In this document: positions 39,820 to 49,011 of the stretch, piece by piece
Position numbering within the stretch: the first letter of the stretch is position 1
Layout of the letters: each line of letters begins with the position of its first letter
Assembly: GCF_041431415.1 (NCBI RefSeq)
Contig: NZ_CP107845.1
Location: 806,001-870,000, forward strand
Direction of reading: 5' to 3'
Source: Streptomyces sp. NBC_00513
GTDB taxonomy: Bacteria > Actinomycetota > Actinomycetes > Streptomycetales > Streptomycetaceae
DNA: 64,000 nucleotides
Notes under the pieces: generated by a model
Seen by the model: only the letters and a program-made list of their open reading frames with translations
Told to the model about the DNA's origin: nothing
Databases searched by the model: none
Translations under genes and position numbers: made by a program

Positions 39820-41109
39820 ATGAGGCCCGTGGCAGACAGACTGGCCGAACTCCTCGGGCATTTCCTCGCCGGACCTCCACCGGTACGCCTGCGCGCCTGG
39901 GACGGCAGCGAGTCCGGCCCCGAGGACGCCCCCGTGGTCGTGCTCCGCTCCCCCGACGCACTGCGCCGCCTGCTGTGGCAGCCCGGCGAGCTCGGCCTCG
40001 CCGAGGCCTACATCGCCGGCGACCTGGACATCGAGGGTGACCTGGCCGACGGACTCGGCCGCGCCTGGCAGTCCGTGCGCGAGCACGGCACTTCGACGCC
40101 GAGCCCGACGGGGTGGGCCCGGGCCGCGGCGCTCGCCGTGGGGCTGGGCGTGGCCGGCATACCGCCGCACGCCCCGGACGCCCCCAGGGCCCGCCTCGGC
40201 GGCAGGCTGCACAGTTCCACCCGTGACCGGGCCGCCATCAGCCACCACTACGACCTGTCCAACGAGTTCTACGCCCTGCTGTTGGACCCGTCCATGGCCT
40301 ACTCCTGCGGCTACTGGTCCCGCCCCGACGACCCCGACTACACACCGGCCGACGCCCAGTACGACAAGTTGGAACTGATCTGCCGCAAGGTCGGTCTGCG
40401 GGCCGGCTCCCGCCTCCTCGACGTCGGTTGCGGCTGGGGTTCGCTCGCCGTCCACGCCGCCCGCGCCCACAAGGCCCAGGTCACCGCCGTGACCCTGTCC
40501 CGGGCACAGCGGGACTTCGTGACCGACCGGGTCGCGCGGGAGGGCCTGTCCGATCTGGTCGAGGTGCAGTTGCGGCACTGGCGTCACATCGACGGCGGGG
40601 GCTACGACGCGGTCAGCGCCGTCGAGATGGGCGAGCACGTGGGGGACGTCGAGTACCCCGAGTTCACGTCCCTGCTCCACGGAGTGCTGCGCCCCGGTGG
40701 ACGGCTGCTGATCCAGCAGATGTCCCGTGGTCTGAACGCTCCCGGCGGCGGCGCCTTCATCGAGACCTACATCGCGCCCGACATGCACATGCGGCCCGTC
40801 GGTCGCACCGTCGACCTCATCGAGGACGCGGGATTCGAGGTGCGTTCCGTCGAGGCCCTGCGCGAGCACTACGCCTGGACCATCGACGCCTGGCGCCGCA
40901 CCCTGGAGGAACGGTGGGTGGACTTCGAGGCGCTGGTCGGCCAGGCCACGGCCCGTGTGTGGCGTCTGTACCTCGCCGGCAGTTCGCTCGCGTTCACCGA
41001 GCGCCGCATGGGCGTCGACCAGATCCTCGCCGTCCGGCCGTCCCGGGAGGGGCGCAGCGACATGCCGGCCACACCGGTGAGCTGGTACGAGTCGCAAGCA
41101 CCGGCGTGA
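39820..41109 (+). CDS. Cyclopropane-fatty-acid-phospholipid synthase family protein
   Basis: A 429-residue SAM-dependent enzyme. The N-terminal 140 residues contain LRSPDALRRLLWQPGELGLAEAYIAGDLDIEGDL, the conserved leader of this family. The methyltransferase starts at ISHHYDLSNEFYALLLDPSMAYSCGYW (conserved YDxxNxFY and SCxY), followed by LDVGCGWGSLAVHAA (SAM site) and the conserved EMGEHVG...GGRLLIQQMSR. It adds a methylene bridge to membrane lipid unsaturations or makes a related methyl transfer, a change often seen under stress. GGAAGGAGC precedes ATG at 39820. Confidence 0.9.
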   Translation: MRPVADRLAELLGHFLAGPPPVRLRAWDGSESGPEDAPVVVLRSPDALRRLLWQPGELGLAEAYIAGDLDIEGDLADGLGRAWQSVREHGTSTPSPTGWARAAALAVGLGVAGIPPHAPDAPRARLGGRLHSSTRDRAAISHHYDLSNEFYALLLDPSMAYSCGYWSRPDDPDYTPADAQYDKLELICRKVGLRAGSRLLDVGCGWGSLAVHAARAHKAQVTAVTLSRAQRDFVTDRVAREGLSDLVEVQLRHWRHIDGGGYDAVSAVEMGEHVGDVEYPEFTSLLHGVLRPGGRLLIQQMSRGLNAPGGGAFIETYIAPDMHMRPVGRTVDLIEDAGFEVRSVEALREHYAWTIDAWRRTLEERWVDFEALVGQATARVWRLYLAGSSLAFTERRMGVDQILAVRPSREGRSDMPATPVSWYESQAPA

Positions 41110-41129
41110 GCGGCGGGAGGAGGTCCTCG

Positions 41130-41900
41130 ATGGGCCCCGGGTCGCTCCACGTTCCCGCAGCTCCCGGCCGGGAGCTGCCTTCGGCGCTGTCCCTGCGGCG
41201 CAATCCCGCGCATCCGACGGCGGCGATCCTGGTGCTGCACGGGGGCCGCGCCGACGGGCTGACCGCGCCCCCCGCCCTCAACCTGCCCCTCGTGCGCATG
41301 AGGGCGTTCACCCGCGCGCTCGCGCGGGCCACCGGGCCGGACCGGGTGGTCGTCGCGGAGGTGCGCTACCGCCACCGGGGCTGGAACGGCGCCCGGGAGG
41401 ATCCGGTGCGGGACGCCATACGCGCACTGGACGAACTGCGCCGCACGGCCGGATCCGTCCCCGTGGTCCTCGTGGGGCACTCCATGGGTGGTAGGGCCGC
41501 GTTGCGCGCGGCGATCGACCCCTCGGTACGGGCGGTGATCGGGCTCGCCCCGTGGTGCCCGCCCGGTGAGCCGGTGACACAGCTCGCGGGCAAGTCGGTG
41601 GTGCTCCTGCACGACGAGGCGGACCGGGTCACCGACGCCCGGGCGAGTTGGGACCACGTGCGGCGGGCCCGCGCCGGCGGGGCGCGTGCCGCGGGCGTCG
41701 TCATGCCCGAGGGCGGGCACGCGATGCTCCGTCAGTCCGCGCGCTGGCACGAGGCCACCGTCGCCGCCACGCTGGGGTTCCTGGGGTCCCGCGAACTCCC
41801 CGAGGGCCTCTTCACCGGGCCGGTCCCGATGCCCTGGCCCCGGCCGGACGCTGTCGACGCCCCCCGCGGAGCCGGCCGCCGGTCGCGGGACGGCGGCTGA
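41130..41900 (+). CDS. Alpha/beta-hydrolase (dienelactone-hydrolase-like)
   Basis: A 256-residue hydrolase with a nucleophile elbow GHSMGG (Ser near residue 112), a predicted acid in LLHDEADRV and a general base in MPEGGHAML. The start (AILVLHGGRADG) holds the oxyanion loop. It is close to the KANL3/Tex30-like and dienelactone-hydrolase group; substrate is unknown. GGGAGGAGG lies six bases before ATG at 41130. It follows the cyclopropane-synthase gene by 20 bp and may share its transcript. Confidence 0.85.
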   Translation: MGPGSLHVPAAPGRELPSALSLRRNPAHPTAAILVLHGGRADGLTAPPALNLPLVRMRAFTRALARATGPDRVVVAEVRYRHRGWNGAREDPVRDAIRALDELRRTAGSVPVVLVGHSMGGRAALRAAIDPSVRAVIGLAPWCPPGEPVTQLAGKSVVLLHDEADRVTDARASWDHVRRARAGGARAAGVVMPEGGHAMLRQSARWHEATVAATLGFLGSRELPEGLFTGPVPMPWPRPDAVDAPRGAGRRSRDGG

Positions 41901-41980
41901 CGGTCGGGGGGTCGGTCGGGGCCGGCGTCGCCCTGGCCCCGGACCGGTGACGGGCCGCCCGGGGACAAGCCGGATGCCGA

Positions 41981-42031
41981 CACACCGGGATGCCACCTCG
42001 CGGTTCGGTCGCGAGGTGGCATCCCGGTGTG
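41981..42031. terminator. 22-bp perfect hairpin terminator between convergent genes
   Basis: Arms 41981-42002 and 42010-42031 pair completely; the loop is gttcggt. It lies between the hydrolase gene and the minus-strand SHOCT protein gene, 52 bp from the stop of the latter, and should work in both directions. Confidence 0.85.
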
Positions 42032-42083
42032 CGCGCGATCGGCTCCGGCGTCCGTTCCGGGGGCGGTTCGGGGCCGGGATCGG

Positions 42084-42482
42084 TCACGCCAGGAGTTTCG
42101 CCTTCGCCCGCTCGAACTCCTCCTGGGTGATGTCGCCCTTGTCCTTGAGCGTGGAGAGCTTGTGGAGCTCGTCCGCCGCGCCGCCCGGGGAACCGGTCGT
42201 CCCGGCCGCCTTCTGGACGTACTGCCGGAAGGCCTGCTCCTGCTCCTCGACCTGCTTCACGTCCCGTTTGCCCATGCCCCGGCCTCGGACGATGAGGTAG
42301 ATGAAGACGCCGATGTACGGCAGCAGGAGGACCAGGATGAGCCAGCCCGCCTTGCCCCACCCGTGCAGTTCGTGGTCGCGGAAGATGTCCGTGATCACCT
42401 TGAAGAGCAGGAAGAACCACATGACCCAGATGAAGATCCAGAGCATGGTCCAGAACAGATTGAGCAGTGGGTAGTCGTCCAC
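42084..42482 (-). CDS. SHOCT-domain small membrane protein
   Basis: A 132-residue protein with two N-terminal helices (NLFWTMLWIFIWVMWFFLLFKVITDIF; KAGWLILVLLLPYIGVFIYLIV, a PLDc_N-like segment) and a C-terminal SHOCT domain (ELHKLSTLKDKGDITQEEFERAKAKLL). SHOCT segments are short oligomerisation motifs on many membrane proteins. Function is unknown. GTG at 42482, with GGAGTGACTC upstream, is the start. Confidence 0.87.
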   Translation of the reverse strand: MDDYPLLNLFWTMLWIFIWVMWFFLLFKVITDIFRDHELHGWGKAGWLILVLLLPYIGVFIYLIVRGRGMGKRDVKQVEEQEQAFRQYVQKAAGTTGSPGGAADELHKLSTLKDKGDITQEEFERAKAKLLA

Positions 42483-42652
42483 GAGTCACTCCGATCACAT
42501 ATGCGACGAAACCATTCATACCGCCGCCCGGACCGCTCCGCATGCGGAGTGGTCCGCCCGTGGGGCGACGTCGCCGCGCCAGGTCCTTACGGATCCGTGA
42601 CGTGCGGCCCGGCGGGCGCCCCGGTGGAGCGCACGGCGCATAGCGTCGGGGC

Positions 42653-43645
42653 ATGCGCGTACTTGTGACTGGAGGAGCGGGCTTCATCGGCTCGCACGTC
42701 GTTTCCGCACTGGCCGACCGGGGGCACGACCCGGTGGTCTTCGACCTGACGGAGGAGAACGGACGGGACGTACGGGACTCCGCGCAGGTGCGCGAGGCCC
42801 TCGCCGGGGTGGACGCGGTCTGCCACCAGGCCGCCAAGGTGGGGCTGGGCAAGGACTTCGGCGACGCCCCGGACTACGTGTCGGTCAACGACCTCGGCAC
42901 CGCCGTCCTGTTGGCCCGGATGGCGGAGAGCGGGGTGCGGCGGCTGCTGCTCGCCGGGTCGATGGTCGTGTACGGCGAGGGGCGGTACGAGTGCCCGGCC
43001 CACGGAGTCGTCCGCCCGGGTCCGCGTGCCGAGGCGGACCTGCGGGCGGGCAGGTTCGAGCCGCGCTGCCCCACCTGTGGCGCCGACCTGGCGCCCGGGC
43101 TGGTGGCCGAGGACGCCCCGATGGATCCCCGCAACGTCTACGCCACCACCAAGCTGGCCCAGGAACACCTCGCGTCGTCGTGGGCGCGGGCCACCGGCGG
43201 GCGGGTGGTCTCGCTGCGCTACCACAACGTCTACGGGCCCGGAATGCCGCGCGACACGCCGTACGCGGGAGTCGCCGCGCTCTTCCGTTCCGCACTCGCG
43301 CGGGGGGAGGCCCCGCGCGTCTTCGAGGACGGCGGGCAGCGGCGGGACTTCGTGCACGTGCGGGACGTCGCGGTGGCCAACGCGGTGGCCTTGGAGGCGG
43401 TGGCGGACACCCCCGGTTTCGTCGCCTACAACGTGGGCAGCGGCGATCCCCGTACCGTCGGCGACATGGCCAAGGCGCTGTCGGCGGCGTGCGCGGGCCC
43501 CGATCCCGTCGTCACCGGCGAGTACCGGCTGGGCGACGTCCGGCACATCACCGCCGACTCTGCGCGGCTGCGCGGGGACCTGGGCTGGCGTCCGGCGGTC
43601 ACGTTCGAGGCGGGCATGGCCGAACCGGGCGACGGGGTCGCGTAG
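42653..43645 (+). CDS. NAD-dependent sugar epimerase with zinc-ribbon insert
   Basis: A 330-residue short-chain epimerase. Residues 1-20 form the NAD site TGGAGFIGSH; the active-site YATTK (YxxxK) lies near 163. Between the Rossmann start and YATTK is a zinc-ribbon-like insert with CPAHG and, some 25 residues later, CPTCG (four Cys/His spacing). dTDP-L-rhamnose 4-epimerase enzymes have such an insert, so that is a fair guess for its activity. The C-terminal part includes RYHNVYGPGMPRDTPYAGVAALF and VHVRDVAVA. Start ATG at 42653; upstream GGGGC. Confidence 0.83.
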   Translation: MRVLVTGGAGFIGSHVVSALADRGHDPVVFDLTEENGRDVRDSAQVREALAGVDAVCHQAAKVGLGKDFGDAPDYVSVNDLGTAVLLARMAESGVRRLLLAGSMVVYGEGRYECPAHGVVRPGPRAEADLRAGRFEPRCPTCGADLAPGLVAEDAPMDPRNVYATTKLAQEHLASSWARATGGRVVSLRYHNVYGPGMPRDTPYAGVAALFRSALARGEAPRVFEDGGQRRDFVHVRDVAVANAVALEAVADTPGFVAYNVGSGDPRTVGDMAKALSAACAGPDPVVTGEYRLGDVRHITADSARLRGDLGWRPAVTFEAGMAEPGDGVA

Positions 43646-43665
43646 GTCGCTTCCCCGCGCCGGGC

Positions 43666-43944
43666 TCAGTTCTCGGCGATCTGGGCCACCCACCCGTAGG
43701 GGAGCTCCGAGCCGTCGAGGGTGACCGCCTCGACCGTGCGGGTCTCGGGGTCGATGTCGGCCTGTACGCCCTCGCCCGCGTAGCGCGGGTAACCGGACGT
43801 GCCCAGTTCACCGGTGAAGTCCACGGCGGCCGTGCGCAGGATGCCCTCGCGCCCGGTACCGCCCTCCGGGCGGGGTCCCGGGCGCAGCACGACGGTGTAG
43901 CGACGGGGAGCGGAGGCGGGATCGTTCCCGGCGGAGGCGGTCAT
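43666..43944 (-). CDS. Hypothetical protein, 92 aa
   Basis: A small protein, RRYTVVLRPGPRPEGGTGREGI...GYPRYAGEGVQADIDPETRTVEAVTLDGSELPYGWVAQI, with a short beta-rich core. It resembles the Streptomyces small-protein families of DUF6296 type in its RY-V and RYAGEG blocks, but I cannot confirm this. Start ATG at 43944. Its 3' end lies 20 bp from the convergent epimerase. Confidence 0.55.
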   Translation of the reverse strand: MTASAGNDPASAPRRYTVVLRPGPRPEGGTGREGILRTAAVDFTGELGTSGYPRYAGEGVQADIDPETRTVEAVTLDGSELPYGWVAQIAEN

Positions 43945-44049
43945 GCCGCCCAGGCTAGCGACCGGACGATCTCCTCGCCGGGACCCTTCGGCCCCGACTT
44001 TCCGCGGGGCGGCCGAGTGGCGCGCACCGCCGGGCGGGGCGCGCCACGG

Positions 44050-44262
44050 CTATCGCGCACCGCCCGGGCGCAGCAGGTCCGCGTACACGCGTGCCGTCAC
44101 GCCCGGCCGGCCGGGTTCGCAGGTGACGCGGCCCATTCCCGATGTCGCGCACAGTCGGCCCGGCGCGACCACCGCCGCGCGGACCGTGTCCTCGTCGCCG
44201 CCCGTCACGTCGAAGACGACGAGGCCGGGTTCCGCGACGTACCGCTCATCAATGTCGTTCAC
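44050..44262 (-). CDS. DUF6207-family protein, 70 aa
   Basis: A 70-residue protein: NDIDERYVAEPGLVVFDVTGGDEDTV, then LCATSGMGRVTCEPGRPGVTARVYADLLRPG. The block EPGLVVxDVTxxDE..(T)..W/L.ATSG....EPG.PGV..R.YADLR is the DUF6207 pattern of Streptomyces. Function is unknown. Start GTG at 44262 is chosen to match the family length. Confidence 0.75.
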   Translation of the reverse strand: MNDIDERYVAEPGLVVFDVTGGDEDTVRAAVVAPGRLCATSGMGRVTCEPGRPGVTARVYADLLRPGGAR

Positions 44263-44434
44263 ATCCGTCCCGACGAACTCCGGCCGGCCGCCGGTTCGCC
44301 GGCGCCGGGCGGCACATCCGTACGGGCCGACACCCACCCGGGAGGTGCCCCGACCGGCCGTGGTCGGGGGCGGCCCGGGGCGCCGCCTCGGACGAGGGGT
44401 GGCTCGTGTGAACGCGCCCCCGGGGCGGCCGTGT

Positions 44435-46405
44435 TCATCCGGCGTGCCACAGGGTCTTGTCCCCCTGGACGATGACCACGTCGCCGGAGGGGCGGATCAG
44501 CAGGCGGGCGCCCCGGTGGCCGGTGGTCTTGGAGGACCACAGGGGCCGGCCGGCCGCCGTGAGGACGGCGAGTTCGCCGTCGGCGGTGAACCGCGCCTCG
44601 GCTCCGGTGCCCGAGGTGCCGGCGCTCCACACGGAACGGCCGTCGCCGTCGTACAGGACCAGGTCACCGCTGCTCTCCATGCTCAGGCGGACGGCGCCGG
44701 CGTCCAGGGTGTCGCCGGAGCGCAGCACGGTGCCGGCGTGCACCTCGATGGAGTCGTCGAGTCTGCCGGCGGCCAGGGCGCGCAGGGTCGGGAGGGAGGG
44801 GGTGAAGGCGTAGACGGCGCCCTCGGTGCGGATGAACCGCTGGAAGGAGAGCGTGGTGGCGCGGCTGCCGCTCTCGGAGGGGCATTCGAACGCGGCCTGG
44901 GAGCCGGGGCCGATGACCGGGTCGGCGCCCGGGACGGGGTGGCGGGCCGGCGGGAAGTCCACCTCGTTGACCCAGCGTTTGGCGATGAACTCGAACTGCT
45001 CGACCAGGTCGGCCTGATGGCTGACGAAGAGGAGCCCGCGCGTGGTGTCGTCGCCGCCCTCCGCGTGGGATCCGGTCTCCGGGCGGTGCGGTGGGCCGAA
45101 GGGGATCCCGCGCCGGATGATGCGGCGGGAGTCGAGTTGGGCGATGGGCAGCGGCGGACGTCCCGGGGCCGGGGTGAGACCTCCGCGCGGGTTGCTCTTG
45201 CGGATGTGCGAGAACAGCGGTGTGGTCCAGCCCTGCGGGTCGTCGTGGAAGTCGAGCGCGCCGTCGACGTCCTCGCCGGGCAGGGGGACGCGTTCGGCGA
45301 CGGGGCAGGTGGCGACCGGTGCGCCACCGGGCCAGCGGCCGATCATGCGGGCGGCGAGCCACTTCGGGTCGGCGTCGGCCGGCGCGGCACCGGAGCGTTT
45401 CAGTTCGGCGAGGCATTCGGCGGCCTGGTTCCACCACCCGGGCACGTCCTGCGCGAGCCGTCGTACGACGTGGAACGAGCCGCCGGTGGCCCATGCGGGG
45501 AGCCCGGCGGGGCGCGCCCCGACGCGTTCGTGCCCGATCAGGAACTCGCCGGCGGGCACCAGCCGGGTGCCGGACTTTCCCTGGACGGTCGCGGGGTTCG
45601 CGGCGTCGGACGGGTCGAAGCCGCGTACGCCGGGTTGGCTGATGGCGTCGAGGAAGCCGAAGTGCTCGTGGCCGCGCAGTGCGCCGGGGAGCGTGGCGCC
45701 GTCCTGGCCGAAGAGGACCGTGGCGGCGGCTGCGTCCAGCGAGCGGCGGTGGCGGTCGACGGCTTCGGCGAGTCGTCCGGAGTCGTCGGCGGCCAGGGTG
45801 AGGACGGCGTGCACGTCGTCCTCGGACGCGCCGAACAACCAGGAGTCGGGGGCGCTGGGTCCCGTGTCGCCCAGTGCCTCGGCGCGGGCGGCGGCCCCGT
45901 CGCGGAAGGCCTCGGCGGTGCCGCCGGCGGGGACGGCGGGGAAGGGGTCCTTGCCGGCGAGCAGGCTCAGCCCGGGGTGGGTGAGGCTCAGCCCGGTCCA
46001 CAGGGTGGCCATGCCGGCCGGGTCCACGCCGCCCCGCAGGGTGCGCGCCCTGCTGAACTCGGCGTTGAACCGGGTGACCTGATCGGTCGTGGAGAGGTCG
46101 GGCAGCAGTGCGCCGAGCCATCGCCGGGCCTTGCCCGCGTGGTGGAAGTGGACGAGGAGCAGACGGACGTGGTCCTTGCGGAAGCCCGCGAGGATGTCGC
46201 CCTGGGTGGTGGTGTCGGTGCGCAGGGGCAGGACCTGCGCCGCGGCCCGGGACGCCGGGGGTGCGACGGGTGTACCGGGGGCTCCGACACGGGGCGCGGC
46301 GCCGGCCGCGGTGCCGGGGATCCCGACGGCGAGAGCGGCGGCGCAGGCGCCCGCCCGTACGACGGTGCGGCGGGTGGGGTGGTGCGGGGAGGGCGGGCTC
46401 TGCAA
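44435..46405 (-). CDS. Secreted DyP-type peroxidase with C-terminal lectin domain
   Basis: A 656-residue protein. A Tat-type signal peptide (TRRTVVRAGACAAALAVG) is followed by the two-part ferredoxin-like DyP fold. The GXXDG loop reads GFLDA (Asp253 kept, last Gly replaced by Ala) and the proximal heme ligand is His400 in SHIRKSNPR. After about residue 530 comes a bulb-type lectin domain (DDSIEVHAGTVLRSGDTLDAGAVRLSMESSGDLVLYDGDGRSVWSAGT), a mannose- or polysaccharide-binding module. It probably oxidises dyes or lignin-type substrates outside the cell while bound to a polysaccharide. Start is TTG at 46405 with GGAGGACACG before it. Confidence 0.88.
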   Translation of the reverse strand: MQSPPSPHHPTRRTVVRAGACAAALAVGIPGTAAGAAPRVGAPGTPVAPPASRAAAQVLPLRTDTTTQGDILAGFRKDHVRLLLVHFHHAGKARRWLGALLPDLSTTDQVTRFNAEFSRARTLRGGVDPAGMATLWTGLSLTHPGLSLLAGKDPFPAVPAGGTAEAFRDGAAARAEALGDTGPSAPDSWLFGASEDDVHAVLTLAADDSGRLAEAVDRHRRSLDAAAATVLFGQDGATLPGALRGHEHFGFLDAISQPGVRGFDPSDAANPATVQGKSGTRLVPAGEFLIGHERVGARPAGLPAWATGGSFHVVRRLAQDVPGWWNQAAECLAELKRSGAAPADADPKWLAARMIGRWPGGAPVATCPVAERVPLPGEDVDGALDFHDDPQGWTTPLFSHIRKSNPRGGLTPAPGRPPLPIAQLDSRRIIRRGIPFGPPHRPETGSHAEGGDDTTRGLLFVSHQADLVEQFEFIAKRWVNEVDFPPARHPVPGADPVIGPGSQAAFECPSESGSRATTLSFQRFIRTEGAVYAFTPSLPTLRALAAGRLDDSIEVHAGTVLRSGDTLDAGAVRLSMESSGDLVLYDGDGRSVWSAGTSGTGAEARFTADGELAVLTAAGRPLWSSKTTGHRGARLLIRPSGDVVIVQGDKTLWHAG

Positions 46406-46635
46406 CGTGTCCTCCGGGCAGGGAAGGGGGCGCGGCCGGGCGACGCCGGGGAGGGCGTGCCGGGCAGCCGATGATCATCACCCTGTGCGATGGAGGGGAG
46501 ACGCGCGAGGCGGACGCACCGATGGGGTGACGGGGCGTCGGATGGCGGGGCGTCGGGTGACGCCCCGTCGGTCGTCGGGGGCCGGCCCGGGTCGTCTCTT
46601 TCGGATCCTTCCGGCCCCCGATGCGCGGATCGCCG

Positions 46636-47838
46636 TCAGCGATCTCCGAGGAGGCGGCAGACGAAGTTCTCCTCGGTGGTGCGGAGCCGGTCGAGGAGCT
46701 GCGGGTCGAGCGGCACCTGGCTCGTGACGGACACGGTCACCGACCGCTTGCCGTCCGGGGTGGCCGCGGCGAACTGCGTGTAGCCGGGGAAGTTCCCGGT
46801 GTGGCCGAGGACGGCCCCGCAGCGCGTGGTGTAGCGGAAGATGCCCAGCCCGGCGGCGTTCGCGCCCGGGCCGGCGGGCTCCGAGGCGCCGCCCCGCACG
46901 AAGCGTTGCTGTTGGCGGCGGGTCGGCGGCGACAGCAGTTCGGGCCCCGCGTAGCCGCGGATGAACGCGGAGAGTTCGCGCGGGGTGGAGACGATGCCGC
47001 CCGACGCCCAGACGCCCGAGGCTCCGAGCGCTTCGCTGACGTCCTCCGGTGGGGCCGGCGGATCGACGGCGTAGCCGTGCATGAAGGGCTCGGGCAGCCG
47101 GTAGCCCTGCGGGAGGCTGGTGCTGCGCAGGCCGAGCGGTCGGTACACCCGCTCCTTCAGCAGTTCCTCGTAGCGGCGGCCGGTGGCCTGTTCGGCCATC
47201 AGCGCGACGGCGATGTTGTCCGAGTTGGAGTACTGGTAGCGCGAGCCGGGTGCGAAGCGGAGGTCCTCGTCGGCTACGTAGTCGAGGAGTCGGCGGGAGT
47301 CGAAGCGGTGTCGGGGGTCGGCGGTGAGGATCTCCAGGAACTCGGGGTCCTCGGTGTAGTCGGGGAGACCGCTGGTGTGGTTCAGCAGTTGGCGGAGCGT
47401 CACCGCGTGCCAGTCCCGGGGCAGGCGGGGCAGGCGTCGGCCGATCGTGTCGTCGAGGCCGAGCCGGTGGTCGTCGACCAGGCTCAGGGCGACCGCTCCG
47501 CTGAAGGCCTTCGCGACGCTGGCGATCCGCATGTGGTCGTCGAGGCCGGGCGCCTCACGGCGGCCGATCTCGGCCACGCCGGCCCGGTAGACCTCCTGGC
47601 GGCCGTCGCGTCGGAGCACGGCGATGGCTCCGGGCGGGCCGCCCGGAGCCTCGACGAGTTCCCGCAGCTGCCGCTGTAGGGACCGGTCCCGGGGCGGCTC
47701 CCCAGGGCCGGTCCCCGCGGCCGCCGGGGTGAGGCTGCCGGCGAGGGCGGTCGCGGCGAGGGCGGCGACGGCCGCCCGCCGCAGGCCACGTGGACGGGGG
47801 CGGGCGGCGGATCGGCTCGGGGTGTGCAGCGGACGCAC
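46636..47838 (-). CDS. Secreted serine hydrolase, beta-lactamase/PBP family
   Basis: A 400-residue secreted enzyme. After a signal peptide (RGLRRAAVAALAATALAGSLTPAAAG) comes the SxxK box SVAK (Ser is the nucleophile), the YxN box YSN (YQYSNSDN), and a C-terminal HTG box (GHTGNF) for KTG. It is of the class C/EstB/D-alanyl-D-alanine carboxypeptidase type. Possible roles are peptidoglycan or ester hydrolysis. Start GTG at 47838 follows GAGGAGGTACCAGC. Confidence 0.9.
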   Translation of the reverse strand: MRPLHTPSRSAARPRPRGLRRAAVAALAATALAGSLTPAAAGTGPGEPPRDRSLQRQLRELVEAPGGPPGAIAVLRRDGRQEVYRAGVAEIGRREAPGLDDHMRIASVAKAFSGAVALSLVDDHRLGLDDTIGRRLPRLPRDWHAVTLRQLLNHTSGLPDYTEDPEFLEILTADPRHRFDSRRLLDYVADEDLRFAPGSRYQYSNSDNIAVALMAEQATGRRYEELLKERVYRPLGLRSTSLPQGYRLPEPFMHGYAVDPPAPPEDVSEALGASGVWASGGIVSTPRELSAFIRGYAGPELLSPPTRRQQQRFVRGGASEPAGPGANAAGLGIFRYTTRCGAVLGHTGNFPGYTQFAAATPDGKRSVTVSVTSQVPLDPQLLDRLRTTEENFVCRLLGDR

Positions 47839-48066
47839 GCTGGTACCTCCTCGGTTTCGGGCCACGGCGGGCCCGGGCGATGTCTCGGCCCAGCATCGGG
47901 TCACCGCCGGCCCGCCGCTTGCGGCCTGCTCCATCCGGCCGAGGAGCGGCGGGTGACGGGGGCGCGCGGACGGCCGGTTCGAGTGGGCCCGCGCACGGGA
48001 ACGGGGGTCACACTGGGACCAGGACGGGACCCGCCTCCTCGGCGGGCCGAGGAGAGGTGGCCGGCG

Positions 48067-49011
48067 TTGGCCGTTCCGATCGTCATCGACTGCGACCCCG
48101 GGCACGACGACGCCCTGGCCATCATGCTGGCGGCGGGGGATCCGGGGATCGACCTGCTGGCCGTGACCACGGTGGCGGGCAATCAGACCCTGGAGAAGAC
48201 CACGCTCAACGCGCTCCGGGTGTGCACGGTCGCGGGCATCACCGGGGTGCCGGTCGCGGCGGGGTGCGCGCAACCGCTGGTGGAGCCGCTGGAGGTGGCC
48301 GAGGACGTGCACGGGGTGTCGGGGATCGACGGTCCGCGGTTCCCCGTGCCGACCGTGGCGGCGGTCCCCGAACACGCGGTGGAGTTGCTGCGGCGGGTCC
48401 TGATCGGACACCCCGAGCCGGTGACGCTCGTGCCGACGGCTCCGCTGACGAACATCGCGCTCCTGTTGACCCGGTACCCCGAAGTGGCCGGGCGGATCAA
48501 GGAGATCGTGCTGATGGGCGGGTCGACGGAGCGGGGGAACCGGACCCCGGCGGCCGAGTTCAACATCCATGTGGACCCGGAGGCCGCGGACATCGTCTTC
48601 CGCAGTGGTGTCCCGGTGACCATGTGCGGGTTGAACGTCACCCATCAGGCGCTCGCCACCCCCGGGGTGTTGGCCCGGTTCGAGGCACTGGACTCGGAAC
48701 TCGGTTGGATCTGCGTCGAGTTGTTGCGGTACTTCGCCGGAACCTACCGGCGGCTGTTCGGGTTCTCCGCTCCCCCGGTGCACGATCCGGTGGCGGTGGC
48801 CCGTGTCATCGATCCCCGGATCGTCGACTGCGTCGACGCGCACGTCGCCGTCGAGCTGCACGGCCGGCACACGCGCGGGGCGACCGTGGTGGACCTGCAC
48901 GGGCGCCTGGGCCTGCCGGCGAACGCCCGGGTGGCCGTGGGTCTGCGAACGGACCTCTTCTGGGACCGGATGGTGGCGGCGGTGGCCGCGCTGGGCGCCG
49001 CGCGCGACTGA
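48067..49011 (+). CDS. Inosine-uridine-preferring nucleoside hydrolase
   Basis: A 314-residue enzyme of the nucleoside hydrolase family. The Ca-binding start IVIDCDPGHDDALAIMLA has the DTDxxxDD pattern (DPGHDD). LMGGSTERGNRTPAAEFNIHVDPEAA is the characteristic second block, and AppVHDPvavA (APPVHDPVAVARV) the C-terminal Asp site. It releases ribose from purine or pyrimidine nucleosides in salvage. Start TTG at 48067 fits the family length and follows GAGGAGAGGTGG. The minus-strand serine hydrolase is divergent. Confidence 0.93.
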   Translation: MAVPIVIDCDPGHDDALAIMLAAGDPGIDLLAVTTVAGNQTLEKTTLNALRVCTVAGITGVPVAAGCAQPLVEPLEVAEDVHGVSGIDGPRFPVPTVAAVPEHAVELLRRVLIGHPEPVTLVPTAPLTNIALLLTRYPEVAGRIKEIVLMGGSTERGNRTPAAEFNIHVDPEAADIVFRSGVPVTMCGLNVTHQALATPGVLARFEALDSELGWICVELLRYFAGTYRRLFGFSAPPVHDPVAVARVIDPRIVDCVDAHVAVELHGRHTRGATVVDLHGRLGLPANARVAVGLRTDLFWDRMVAAVAALGAARD

